Source of the DNA: Clostridia bacterium
Lineage (GTDB): Bacteria; Bacillota; Clostridia; Oscillospirales; CAG-272
Assembly (NCBI GenBank): GCA_017508195.1
Contig: JAFVZL010000019.1
Location: 1 to 48,510, forward strand
DNA: 48,510 bases
Direction: 5' to 3'
Position numbers and translations under genes: made by a program. Below are positions 23,420-31,303 of the stretch, piece after piece (the stretch's first letter is position 1; each line of letters starts with the position of its first letter). The notes beneath the pieces are model-generated. The model was not told the DNA's origin, did no database searches, and saw only the letters and a list, made by a program, of their open reading frames with translations.

Positions 23420-24517
23420 TCAAAGCGAAAGGAGGTATCTGCCGTAAGCATCCGCCGCCTTCATTGCGGCAACGACCTTCTCAGCGGTAACCTCGAAGGG
23501 CATATTGTGAATGGTCTCACCGGGAACGGTAGCAGCCTCTGCAACTGCAAGAAGCTTCTCGTCGGTAATCTCGGTAACACCAAGCTCGCCAAGGGTAACA
23601 GGAAGTCCTACCTCGATGCAGAAGCCAACGATCTCGTCAAGCTTCTCGGTAGGAACGTTCTCAAGCATAAGCTGAGTGATCACACCGAAGGCAACCTTCT
23701 CACCGTGATACATATGATGGCACTCGGGAAGAACGGTAAGACCGTTATGAATAGCGTGAGCTGCTGCAAGTCCGCCGGACTCAAATCCGATACCCGAGAG
23801 AAGTGTATTAGCCTCAATTACCTTCTCAACAGCCTCGGTGCAAGCGCCTGCTTCGAGAGCGAGCTTAGCCTTTACGCCCTCTTCGAGAAGAGTATCAAGA
23901 CAGAGCTCGGCAAGAGCCATAGCCGCACAGGTAACCTTACCGCCTGCGCAGGTGCCTGCGTCCTTCTCCTTAGTTGCTCTTGCCTCGTAGTATGTAGCGA
24001 GAGCGTCACCGATACCGGACACGGTAAGGCGAGCAGGAGACTTTGCAATAATAGAGGTATCCATAAGAACCATATTGGGGTTTGCAGGAAGCCAGTGATA
24101 CTCCTCAAACACGCCCTCGTCGGTGTAAACAACCGAAAGTGCCGAGCAAGGTGCATCGGTAGATGCAATCGTGGGGCAGATAATAACGGGAGTCTTACAA
24201 GCGTGTGCAACCGCCTTGGATGTGTCAAGAATCTTACCGCCGCCGATACCGATAACCATATCACAGCCGTTAGTGTTCATAACCTCTATAAGTCTGTTGA
24301 TCTCGTTCCAGGAGCACTCGCCGTTGAAGTAGTCGTAAACTACGCCAACCTCGCCCGAGCCGAAGCTCGCCTCGAGGGTCGCACCGATCCTCTTGTAGCC
24401 CGAAGCGGTGATAACTACGAGAGCCTTCTTGCCGTAAGCCTTCGCATAGTCTGCGATCTTAGCCATTTCGCCTGCGCCCTGAACGTACTTGTTAGGGCAG
24501 ATAAGAATTTTTGCCAT
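23420..24517 (-). CDS. gldA: Glycerol dehydrogenase (iron/zinc-dependent, family III)
   Basis: The enzyme interconverts glycerol and dihydroxyacetone with NAD. The 365-residue length and the motifs fit GldA: GIGGGKILDTSKAVA (NAD binding), PTIASTDAPCSALSVVYT, SGIGDALATYYEA (metal-binding Asp), AAHAIHNGLT and HGEKVAFG (metal-binding His). The start at 24517, MAKILICPNKY, is set by AAGGAG 7 bases upstream; an upstream in-frame start is unneeded. It is a monocistronic unit with a perfect promoter and a strong terminator. A 28-bp inverted repeat lies between the transcription start and the coding region. The direction in vivo and a link to sugar breakdown are inferred. Confidence 0.95.
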   Translation of the reverse strand: MAKILICPNKYVQGAGEMAKIADYAKAYGKKALVVITASGYKRIGATLEASFGSGEVGVVYDYFNGECSWNEINRLIEVMNTNGCDMVIGIGGGKILDTSKAVAHACKTPVIICPTIASTDAPCSALSVVYTDEGVFEEYHWLPANPNMVLMDTSIIAKSPARLTVSGIGDALATYYEARATKEKDAGTCAGGKVTCAAMALAELCLDTLLEEGVKAKLALEAGACTEAVEKVIEANTLLSGIGFESGGLAAAHAIHNGLTVLPECHHMYHGEKVAFGVITQLMLENVPTEKLDEIVGFCIEVGLPVTLGELGVTEITDEKLLAVAEAATVPGETIHNMPFEVTAEKVVAAMKAADAYGRYLLSL

Positions 24518-24531
24518 TTTAATTCTCCTTG

Positions 24532-24559
24532 ACATTGTTATTTTTTTGACAAACAATGT
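24532..24559. promoter_or_regulatory. Inverted repeat in the gldA leader
   Basis: ACATTGTT and AACAATGT half sites are separated by 12 bases, with centres about two helical turns apart. They cover the transcription start region of gldA, as expected for a repressor operator. Confidence 0.45.
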
Positions 24560-24560
24560 T

Positions 24561-24589
24561 ATTATATACTATAATAAGAATAAAGTCAA
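24561..24589 (-). promoter_or_regulatory. Sigma-A promoter for gldA
   Basis: TTGACT, 17 bases, TATAAT on the minus strand. Confidence 0.85.
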
Positions 24590-24644
24590 GAGTATTTAGT
24601 CTGAAATTTCACTGTATAATAGAGGGCCTTTAGCGGAAGGACAT

Positions 24645-24866
24645 TTGCACTATGTTTTTGGTGCAAAGGGGAATAAGTATAAGTCTTTAGGCTTGACTCA
24701 TTCGAGTGAAAGCACCGCTAGAAAGGTTAAAATTGATAACCCAGATCCCAACGACAAAGATCCTTCGTATTTGCAGATGCGCGTACATGCAGCGAAAAAG
24801 AGCTATTATAGCGTAACAATTCCCGGGCTTTCTTTTAGCCCTGAAGCAAGGGCGTATGGCGTATGA
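24645..24866 (+). CDS. Small basic protein, module copy 1
   Basis: A TTG at 24645 has GGAAGG 4-5 bases upstream and a TATAAT at 24615. The 73-residue product includes HYVFGAKGNKYKSLGLTHS, RKVKIDNPDPNDKDPSYLQ and RVHAAKKSYY. These blocks align with the product of the pseudogene at 25238-25528 (HYLKSGHPALVVF, HSESEYNYRKV, NPNKRDKEPMY, RVRHDKKKY), so both belong to one family. No ATG start exists and the N-terminus may be truncated. It faces the ncRNA at 24931-25005. I do not recognise the family; a phage- or conjugative-element origin is likely from the context. Confidence 0.5.
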   Translation: MHYVFGAKGNKYKSLGLTHSSESTARKVKIDNPDPNDKDPSYLQMRVHAAKKSYYSVTIPGLSFSPEARAYGV

Positions 24867-24931
24867 GTAAAGAGAATAAAAAGAGGATTCGTAAGACAAA
24901 TAAAAAGTACGGAAAACGGAATAGAAAATAA
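24863..24931 (+). CDS. 22-residue very basic ORF overlapping copy 1
   Basis: Its ATG overlaps the stop of the preceding ORF as ATGA, the classic coupling arrangement. The product begins MSKENKKRIRKTNKKYGKRN and has more than ten Lys/Arg. Its end overlaps the 3' end of the convergent ncRNA. It might be the displaced C-terminus of the copy 1 protein after a frameshift, because copy 2 ends with a similar basic FGKKYPWKYK. Coding status is uncertain. Confidence 0.35.
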   Translation: MSKENKKRIRKTNKKYGKRNRK

Positions 24932-25005
24932 AAAAAAGAGCTCAAGCAATTTTTGGGGTCACCCCCGATGTTCCGTTACTCTCTAACGGCCTCCGCTTGA
25001 ACTCT
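24931..25005 (-). ncRNA. ~75-nt small RNA 1, convergent with copy 1
   Basis: A perfect promoter predicts a start near 25005, exactly at the closing stem. GAGTTCAAGC pairs with GCTTGAGCTC (one mismatch) and is followed at once by seven T, a canonical 3' end. Inside are two hairpins, CCGTTA/TAACGG and GGGG/CCCC with a TGA loop, giving a three-way junction. Its 3' end overlaps the stop of the plus-strand ORF at 24929-24931. No protein is encoded. A small regulatory RNA is the best reading; a target or protein partner is unknown. Confidence 0.65.
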
Positions 25006-25011
25006 ATATGC

Positions 25012-25040
25012 ATTATATGCTATTTAACTGTAAGAGTCAA
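25012..25040 (-). promoter_or_regulatory. Sigma-A promoter for small RNA 1
   Basis: TTGACT, 17 bases, TATAAT on the minus strand. The same promoter is repeated at 25607-25635. Confidence 0.8.
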
Positions 25041-25072
25041 TAGCTTTTGGGAAACTCGCAGAGATAATCTGC
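25024..25072. repeat. 49-bp direct repeat, left copy
   Basis: It matches 25619-25667 with a single mismatch and includes the -35 region of the small RNA promoter. The right copy continues into a hairpin (AAACTCGCAGA-GATAA-TCTGCGAGTTT). In the left copy that hairpin is cut off at 25072, which marks a rearrangement junction. Confidence 0.9.
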
Positions 25073-25226
25073 CATCAATTTCTTCACGACCAAAGCACTC
25101 CGTTCCTCGATAGGAATTGAGGACCCAGACGAGTATCAGAGCTCCAAAGCTACGCTCGAGGAGCTGCAGATGCAGAACAGATACTTCGTGGCTGATCTGA
25201 TGAATAAACAGGAAAATGACAAGTAA
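25068..25226 (+). pseudogene. 3' remnant of a gene lost at the repeat junction
   Basis: A frame stays open from the repeat boundary to a TAA at 25224-25226. It encodes NFFTTKALRSSIGIEDPDEY and an acidic/amphipathic LEELQMQNRYFVADLMNKQE tail. There is no start codon, and the coding look begins right after the junction at 25072. It ends 11 bases before the ATG of the next ORF, like an upstream operon partner. The family is not recognised; a mobile-element gene is likely. Confidence 0.4.
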
Positions 25227-25237
25227 GGGGTGAGCTA

Positions 25238-25528
25238 ATGGCTAAAAAGAAAATGGCTTCTCCGGTTAAAGAGAAGCCAAAGGAAACGTATCCGCATTTC
25301 AAACATTACTTGAAGTCCGGGCATCCGGCTCTTGTAGTATTTTAACACTCGGAGAGTGAATATAATTATCGTAAGGTCATGCATGGAGAGCGTGAGGGTA
25401 GGCATCCTAATGAGAAGGTTTATCCTAACCCGAACAAGCGAGATAAAGAGCCTATGTACATAGCTAAGAGGGTGCGTCATGATAAGAAGAAATACTTTGG
25501 AAAGAAATACCCTTGGAAGTATAAATAA
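25238..25528 (+). pseudogene. Small basic protein, module copy 2, interrupted by a stop codon
   Basis: An ATG with AAGGGGTG upstream begins MAKKKMASPVKEKPKETYPH. After 35 codons (HYLKSGHPALVVF) a TAA at 25343-25345 interrupts the frame, which then continues HSESEYNYRKV ... FGKKYPWKYK for 60 codons to a second stop. The block on both sides aligns with copy 1, so the stop is probably a one-base nonsense change (for example GAA to TAA). The product is strongly basic. It faces small RNA 2 across a shared 3' end, exactly as in copy 1. Confidence 0.6.
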
Positions 25529-25601
25529 AGAGTGAGAACGTCCCACGGGCTAAGCTTGCGCCGCCCATTCAATGATGCATAAAGCAACCACGTTCTCACG
25601 C
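25524..25601 (-). ncRNA. ~76-nt small RNA 2, convergent with copy 2
   Basis: The promoter at 25607-25635 predicts a start near 25600 at a perfect 10-bp closing stem, GTGAGAACGT / ACGTTCTCAC (25532-25541 / 25590-25599). An inner GGGC/GCCC hairpin is visible. The 3' tail is U-rich but interrupted (CTCTTTATTT). Length, start position and placement over the end of the basic ORF match small RNA 1, although the sequence inside has diverged almost completely. Confidence 0.6.
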
Positions 25602-25606
25602 TTAGT

Positions 25607-25635
25607 ATTATACGCTAATTAACTGTAAAAGTCAA
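25607..25635 (-). promoter_or_regulatory. Sigma-A promoter for small RNA 2
   Basis: TTGACT, 17 bases, TATAAT on the minus strand. It is conserved with the promoter at 25012-25040. Confidence 0.8.
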
Positions 25636-25667
25636 TAGCTTTTGGGAAACTCGCAGAGATAATCTGC
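25619..25667. repeat. 49-bp direct repeat, right copy
   Basis: The partner of 25024-25072, with 595 bp between equivalent positions. It is followed by the intact second arm of a hairpin (25668-25674). The stretch from 25675 to 25773 shows nothing further. Confidence 0.9.
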
Positions 25668-25773
25668 GAGTTTTCTCGATTTATTCAAGTCCGTTACAAT
25701 GACCGTATCTTTCTAGCATAGCTTGCTTTTCGACAACCACGGTCGAAGAGATCGTATTCGACCCCTTATTATA

Positions 25774-25817
25774 GAAAAAGAGAACGAAACGGTTTTACCC
25801 GTAACGCTCTCTTTTTC
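25774..25817. terminator. Terminator downstream of the GH78/micropeptide operon
   Basis: GAAAAAGAGA...CTCTCTTTTTC arms enclose further CG-rich pairing. T-runs exist on both strands, so it can also stop plus-strand transcripts from the remnant region. Confidence 0.7.
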
Positions 25818-25818
25818 C

Positions 25819-25860
25819 ACTTTGCCTATGGCAAAGCTTCACTTGCGAAGCAAGCTTCAG
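25819..25860. repeat. Short copy of the GTGAAG hairpin repeat
   Basis: The TTTGCCTATGGCAAA hairpin next to GCTTCACTTGCGAAGC on the plus strand reads on the minus strand as GTGAAGCTTTGCC plus GGCAAAGTG. This matches the GTGAAGTTTTGCC...GGCAAAGTG unit in the array at 15483-15770. Confidence 0.65.
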
Positions 25861-25976
25861 CCCCAGCCGTCTATCCTATCCTCTTCTCCGTCAAAGGCGC
25901 CACTCGAGGTTATAATATCCGATGGGCCGAGGAGGATCACTTCCAACTCTGCTTCTTCGTATTTACGCTTGTTCAT
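25857..25976 (-). CDS. 39-residue micropeptide of the DIITSS type (2)
   Basis: The ATG at 25976 has AAAGGAGG 7 bases upstream and lies 14 bases after the stop of the secreted GH78. The product begins MNKRKYEEAELEVILLG, continues SDIITSSGAFDGEED and ends RIDGWG. It aligns with the peptide at 16072-16209: a basic start, AEL-V--LG, DIITSS, an acidic stretch and a Gly-Trp end. No signal peptide is visible. Both copies are next to secreted proteins that share the YSVxxY module. The function is unknown. Confidence 0.75.
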   Translation of the reverse strand: MNKRKYEEAELEVILLGPSDIITSSGAFDGEEDRIDGWG

Positions 25977-25990
25977 CAGCTTATCCTCCT

Positions 25991-28900
25991 TTAGTTACTT
26001 TCATCGTATCTTACGGCAGAAACTCCGTAGCGGTATAGCGCGAGAGCGAGGTCCGCGATATCCGAGTCGGTGTTTGCCTTCCTGAATGCGTAGGTGTTGA
26101 CGCTATACGTTACGGTCTGTGCCGTCTCACCGTTCACATTAAGGTTAAAGGTCACGGTCTTGTCAAACTCAAGTGCGCTGATGGCATCCGAGTAGACCAT
26201 GTATTTGCCGTCACCGATAGAGGTTATCTTAAGACTCTTACCCTCTCCGTCAGTAACCGTCACTCCGTCAAGCGATGCGGCTTTGAAGCGGAAGAAGATC
26301 TTATTGTCATAATCGAACCTTACGCCCACCGACTCAGCGGAGTATAGGCTGTTCGTAGTCTTGGTCGCGCTGCTCTTATCGTCACTCTCGGTGGGAGCCG
26401 AAGCGGTTGCCGCACCGTCAAGATCACGGTTGACGAGCGCGTCTGTCTTATAGCCGCGGTACTTCTGCGCCTCTGCACCGTAGTTGAGCATATCCGTGAC
26501 GAGATTCGTGATATTCTCGTTGTCGGCATAGAGGGTGAGAAGCTTATCGGCATAAGCCTTGACACTGTAAGTTTCATATGCGTCGATCAGCTCATCTCCC
26601 GAATAAAGACGTGCCGTGATGTTGTCACCCATACACTGCGGTGCGATGCCCGTGAATACGAAGGTGCATCTGTCAGAGCCGCTCGCGGTGGGACGGACAA
26701 CGGTGGTCTTACCGTTCATCGTGAACTCCATGGTGAGCGAATCGATAGCATAGCCCTCGGGGATAGCTACGATATAATTCATAGCAAGGTTCTGACCTAC
26801 GGTAACAGATGCCGTGCTGATGGCGGGAGTCTCGGGGTCGGCATCCTTCTGATATACGAAGGTGCGCTTACCGCTGCCGACGGTCATTACCTGAGCGTCC
26901 TCGGTGAACTCACTCGTGCCGTTCTTACCGCCAATCTCAACGAATCTGCCCTCAGCAACTAAGGGGAATACGACCTCTGCGGTCATATTTGCGGGAACCT
27001 CGATAGTGATAACGTAGTCCTTACCGCTGCCCGAATAGCTGACGTCAACGGCTCCGCGTGCGGTAACGGTATGTGCATTTACTTCATCGATATTGCCCTC
27101 TGCGGGATCGATGCGTATGGTCTTTGCACCAGCCTCAAGAATCTTAACACCCGAGATATACTCGATCACCTGCCAGAGTGATGCCGCGCCCCAGCCATGC
27201 GACTGGCTGCCCGAGCCGTGCCAGTTCTCCCAGATGAACGTACCGCCCCTGCTTATGATCTTAGCCCAACCGTAATCGTTAGGGTTAGTCAGAAGCCTTA
27301 CAGCTGCGTCACCGCGTCCGTTCGCAAACAGAGCCTCAAGGAGAAGGTCTGCTGTGGTAGTGCCCTGTCTCATACCCTTATTTGCGATGTAGGTAAGCAT
27401 AACGTCGATTGCATCCTCGTCGGGAGCACCCGCTACTATTGCGTGAGAGGTCGCGTGCTGGCTTTTGTTCGTGGACTGCACACCCTCGGGTGTGAGACCG
27501 TCACAGTACACACCGCTCTCGGTGAGGAGATACTCGTTCATAGCAGAGCGAAGAGCATCTGCCTTTCCGTTATAAAGAATCGCTTCGGACGTGTATCCGA
27601 GCTCGTATGCCATATCGGCAACTATTTCGTATACTCTTACAGAGTGTGCGTTGATGGTGGTACGTACACCGTCAAGCGTGCCGCTCCAGTCGTAACCGAA
27701 TCTGTCGGGGGGAGTATCTATGATACCCTGCTTGTAGGACGAGCTCGTGCCGCCCTGGATAGCCGTTACAAGACCCGTCTCGGTATTGATGTTTCTCGTA
27801 ACGTAGCCTGCAGTGTTGACCATATAGGGATATGCGTACTCGAGGAGCTCTATGTCGCCCGTAAGGAGATAATAACGCCATACGAAGCGAGGCATATTAA
27901 GAGTGAACTCGGGAATATCACGCGCACCGTCGTTGCTCGGATATACTGCGTTATACATACCGAGCTTGCTCTCGTCAGACCACAGACGGTCGGCAGAGTC
28001 GAGGAACTGAAGGATAGCCTTCCTCGTCATCTGTCTTTCGTACGAGCCTGTCATGGTAGCCGCACTGATATTGATAGCATCGTAGAGGAACTGTCCCTTC
28101 TCTCTCGTGGGAGTATCTACGAACTGGTTCTGTACAGAATAGAGTGCCGAGCGCTTCATAAGCTCGAATACCTGATCGAGCATCTCGTCTGAGGTATCGA
28201 GAGTGGACTCGCGTCCCGTAACGGTCTCTGCATGGACCACGGTAGCCTCGAAGTCCTCGGCGGTAAGCTCGCCTGCCTCGGCAGGTACAGACGCGTAGCG
28301 GAAGCCGAGATAGCCCCAAGCCTCAAAGGTCTGCTCTCCGTCCTTCATCGTATAGACGTAGGTCATGTTAGTGGACTGAGTCGAGTCGCTCGATGTATTG
28401 ATAGAGCCGTCGGCGTTGAGCTCGTAGCCCTCTTGAACGGTCAGCTGAGTGCCTGCCGTACCGTTCGGGAAATGGATAATAATTCTTGCGGGGATGACCT
28501 TGCCAAAGTCTGCGACGGTAGTACCGTCTGCGAGCTTCATTACCTTCACCGCCTGTACGCGGGTCTCTTTAACGTGGCCTATCTCGGGCTGAAGGTTATA
28601 GAAGGTCGTGGTGGGATGTGCGCCGTGAACGTTGACGGGCATCCAGCCGTTTGTATCGTAGCCGACCTCTGCCCAGCCCGAGAGCACAAGCCTTCCGTCG
28701 CAATATTCTATCTCGTCACCCTCACCGTTTCGCGCACCGAGGTTAGAGTACGCTGTGTCATGTGTCAACCACGTCTCATCGGTAACTACGGTCTGTGAGG
28801 TTCCGTCTAGGTAGTAGATAACGAATTTAGCAAGCAGTCCCGGCTTTCCGGTAGCGCGTCCCTGTGCGCCGCCGAAGTAGCTGGTAAGCACACCGAAGGC

Positions 28901-31174
28901 TGCCTTATCGCGACCCTTTACGGCATCGGTGATATCCCAGCCCTGATACTTTGTTTCACCGAGATAGTCATAGGTCTGCGCTCTGCCGATACGGATACCG
29001 TTGACGGTGAGCTCGTAGTCCTGAGAGCCTGCGACGTATGCTATCGCGTGCTTTACCTCTTTACCCGACTCGAGGGTAGCCTCCTTACGGCTGTACCAAT
29101 AGGAGTTGTCTGCGTTGAGCTCTCCCGAGGTACCCCAGTGACGAGCACCGTCCCCAAAATCGTCGGCAAAGAGCACCTTGCCGTTAAGGTCTGTGACTGT
29201 AACGTTGGTATATATTCCCGCCTCGTTACCGTCGGTACGGAAGCCGATGCTGCCGCCGAAGCTGATATCCGAGGTCTTGGTATTTTTGAGAACACCGTCA
29301 ACGTAGGTATATATGGTATCACCCACTGCCTTGATGGTGAGGTGATAGGTCTTATTTGCAACGAAGCCGAGCGAGAAGTCGCTCTCGGCGGTAGTTCCTA
29401 TTCTACCGTATTTTCCGTTTTCGCCCTTATGCAGACGGAGCTTGCCGTCAGAGCGGACAGCCCACATGTATCCCGAGCAATCGCTGTCGGGAGCGCGGAA
29501 CACGATGCCCGCAGAGGTAGCACTAACCTGCACGTCGAGCGAGAGGATGAAGTCCGTCCAATCGTAGCCGTAGTTGAGCATGGTGACACCGTCACCACGG
29601 GATTCTGCCCAATATACCTTCTGCGCGCCGCTTGTGAGAGGAAGCGTGTCAGCCGTAGCTACCCAAGCCGAAAGATCACTCTCGGAGAAATCTGCGGTGT
29701 AGCCTAGTGCATCGTCTACGGTCGTTACAATGCTGGAGTTTGTTTTGGAATAGTTCGCCGCAAAATCTTCGCCCGTGCCAAGAACCGAGCCGTTGGGTGC
29801 GGTTATCACGAGGTTGCTGAGCGTGAATGTTTCACCGCTTCCCTGACGGATACCGAACATACCCTTGCTGTAAGTAGAGTCTGTGTCGGTAAAGGTGCTG
29901 ATAAGCTCACCGTCTAAGTAGGTGGTGAATACGTTGCCGGAAAGGGAGATCGTTACGTGGTACTTCTGTCCCTGCACCAACGAGCAGGCAACGGCGGTTT
30001 TCTTAGTCCAGCTATTGTTTTTCTGTATATGAGGCTTAAGTCCCTCACTCGTGCTGAACTGCCACATATAACCGTTACTGTTATCGGCACAGCGGAACAT
30101 AATTCCCGCCGCCTTTGCATCTATAACCATGTCAAAATCCATGGTGTAGTCAGTCCAATCGGTGCTCTTTGTATAGCGGTAAACACCGACTTTAAACTGA
30201 TAATTAACAGTACCGTAATTTTCATTGACGGTAAGGCTGTTTATCCTTGCCTTATGACCTGCCTCGGTATAGAAGCCGAAGGTACCCGATGTGATTGCCG
30301 ACTCATCGGTATATTTATCGATCTCGGTGCCGTCAATGGCGGTAGTGATGCTGTTTCCATCCGCCCTTATCGAAATAGTGAAGGTCTTGCCGCTGACGAT
30401 ATCGAGAGATACGGCATCGCCGAGGGGGGTGAGCTTACCGCCCTCGACCTTGTTTCTCACAAGGCCGACACCCGACACTATCTGCCAGACGTATCCCGTC
30501 TGACCGTCGAGCGAGGTGCGGAATGCAACGCCTACCGCACTGCCGATAAGAGTGACGTTAGTGATGACCTCATAGTTATCCCAATCGGCGTATTCGCTCT
30601 GAAGTGCGAAGCCTTCACCGCTTAAGATAACGTCCTCGACGTCCTCCTCGATAACCGATAGGGGCGACTCAGAGTCCTCTCTGATGCCCTTTATCCAGGA
30701 TGCCTCCCAATTATCGTTGCCGAGTCCGGTAGCAAACTCCGCCCTCTCGCTGTAAGGGGACTCTGCTCCCTTTGAATCCCAGGTCTTTACCTCCCAGCTA
30801 TACGGATAGCCGGGCTTCAGAACGTCACCCGTATAGGGAACGCAGTTCTGTGCCGAGGATGCGACCTTACCCGAATCCCAGACGAGCGCATCGGTGACAC
30901 CGTCGTAAAGGCGGATCTGATATGCAGTCTGGATTTCGTCATAGTCAACGTCGTTGACCCACCAATCGAACATCGGAGCACTCTCTATGTTCATAGGGTG
31001 CTCGGACTCGTTGGTCAGAAGTCCGAACGGCGCGCCTGGTGCGTGATTGTCGAGGCTGAGAGCTTCGGCAACCAGAGGCTGTGCCGTTATAAGCATCGGT
31101 TGTGCAAGTAATACCAGCGCAAGAGTGGCTGACAAAACAACCGACAGAATTTTCATGAAGCGATTTTTTCTCAT
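25991..31174 (-). CDS. Secreted multidomain alpha-L-rhamnosidase (GH78)
   Basis: The 1727-residue protein has a signal peptide (hydrophobic 8-30, cleavage near 38-40). A fibronectin-like GH78 N-domain lies at ~43-152. Three LamG/DUF1080-like jelly-roll repeats lie at ~175-318, 328-462 and 495-665. The Bac_rhamnosid_N region (~685-860), a beta-domain (~870-985) and the (alpha/alpha)6 catalytic barrel (~990-1345) follow. The putative acid Glu1025 sits in DTPTREKGQF, and a second Glu1316 in FIWENWHG. After a closing beta-domain comes a ~260-residue module (ASVTVGQNLAMNY ... YSVKAYADKLL ... MLNYGAEAQKY) shared with the secreted protein at 16247. It would release L-rhamnose from extracellular glycans. 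No cell-wall anchor motif is visible. An AraC-type repeat lies upstream. Confidence 0.92.
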   Translation of the reverse strand: MRKNRFMKILSVVLSATLALVLLAQPMLITAQPLVAEALSLDNHAPGAPFGLLTNESEHPMNIESAPMFDWWVNDVDYDEIQTAYQIRLYDGVTDALVWDSGKVASSAQNCVPYTGDVLKPGYPYSWEVKTWDSKGAESPYSERAEFATGLGNDNWEASWIKGIREDSESPLSVIEEDVEDVILSGEGFALQSEYADWDNYEVITNVTLIGSAVGVAFRTSLDGQTGYVWQIVSGVGLVRNKVEGGKLTPLGDAVSLDIVSGKTFTISIRADGNSITTAIDGTEIDKYTDESAITSGTFGFYTEAGHKARINSLTVNENYGTVNYQFKVGVYRYTKSTDWTDYTMDFDMVIDAKAAGIMFRCADNSNGYMWQFSTSEGLKPHIQKNNSWTKKTAVACSLVQGQKYHVTISLSGNVFTTYLDGELISTFTDTDSTYSKGMFGIRQGSGETFTLSNLVITAPNGSVLGTGEDFAANYSKTNSSIVTTVDDALGYTADFSESDLSAWVATADTLPLTSGAQKVYWAESRGDGVTMLNYGYDWTDFILSLDVQVSATSAGIVFRAPDSDCSGYMWAVRSDGKLRLHKGENGKYGRIGTTAESDFSLGFVANKTYHLTIKAVGDTIYTYVDGVLKNTKTSDISFGGSIGFRTDGNEAGIYTNVTVTDLNGKVLFADDFGDGARHWGTSGELNADNSYWYSRKEATLESGKEVKHAIAYVAGSQDYELTVNGIRIGRAQTYDYLGETKYQGWDITDAVKGRDKAAFGVLTSYFGGAQGRATGKPGLLAKFVIYYLDGTSQTVVTDETWLTHDTAYSNLGARNGEGDEIEYCDGRLVLSGWAEVGYDTNGWMPVNVHGAHPTTTFYNLQPEIGHVKETRVQAVKVMKLADGTTVADFGKVIPARIIIHFPNGTAGTQLTVQEGYELNADGSINTSSDSTQSTNMTYVYTMKDGEQTFEAWGYLGFRYASVPAEAGELTAEDFEATVVHAETVTGRESTLDTSDEMLDQVFELMKRSALYSVQNQFVDTPTREKGQFLYDAINISAATMTGSYERQMTRKAILQFLDSADRLWSDESKLGMYNAVYPSNDGARDIPEFTLNMPRFVWRYYLLTGDIELLEYAYPYMVNTAGYVTRNINTETGLVTAIQGGTSSSYKQGIIDTPPDRFGYDWSGTLDGVRTTINAHSVRVYEIVADMAYELGYTSEAILYNGKADALRSAMNEYLLTESGVYCDGLTPEGVQSTNKSQHATSHAIVAGAPDEDAIDVMLTYIANKGMRQGTTTADLLLEALFANGRGDAAVRLLTNPNDYGWAKIISRGGTFIWENWHGSGSQSHGWGAASLWQVIEYISGVKILEAGAKTIRIDPAEGNIDEVNAHTVTARGAVDVSYSGSGKDYVITIEVPANMTAEVVFPLVAEGRFVEIGGKNGTSEFTEDAQVMTVGSGKRTFVYQKDADPETPAISTASVTVGQNLAMNYIVAIPEGYAIDSLTMEFTMNGKTTVVRPTASGSDRCTFVFTGIAPQCMGDNITARLYSGDELIDAYETYSVKAYADKLLTLYADNENITNLVTDMLNYGAEAQKYRGYKTDALVNRDLDGAATASAPTESDDKSSATKTTNSLYSAESVGVRFDYDNKIFFRFKAASLDGVTVTDGEGKSLKITSIGDGKYMVYSDAISALEFDKTVTFNLNVNGETAQTVTYSVNTYAFRKANTDSDIADLALALYRYGVSAVRYDESN

Positions 31175-31210
31175 GTTGGATGCCCTTCCTGAATTTATTT
31201 CTTATAAGAA

Positions 31211-31248
31211 TAACGAATCAAAGTAATTAGGGTAACGAATCAAAGTAA
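31211..31248. promoter_or_regulatory. Tandem 16-bp activator-site repeat upstream of the secreted GH78
   Basis: TAACGAATCAAAGTAA occurs at 31211-31226 and 31233-31248, a 22-bp period (two helical turns), immediately upstream of a TATAAG -10-like element on the minus strand. No good -35 is present. This is the usual layout of an AraC-type activated promoter. Confidence 0.65.
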
Positions 31249-31303
31249 AAAGTTCGGGATCATACGCAAAACCGAAGCTTGACACCAAAGCGGATTAACA
31301 GCT

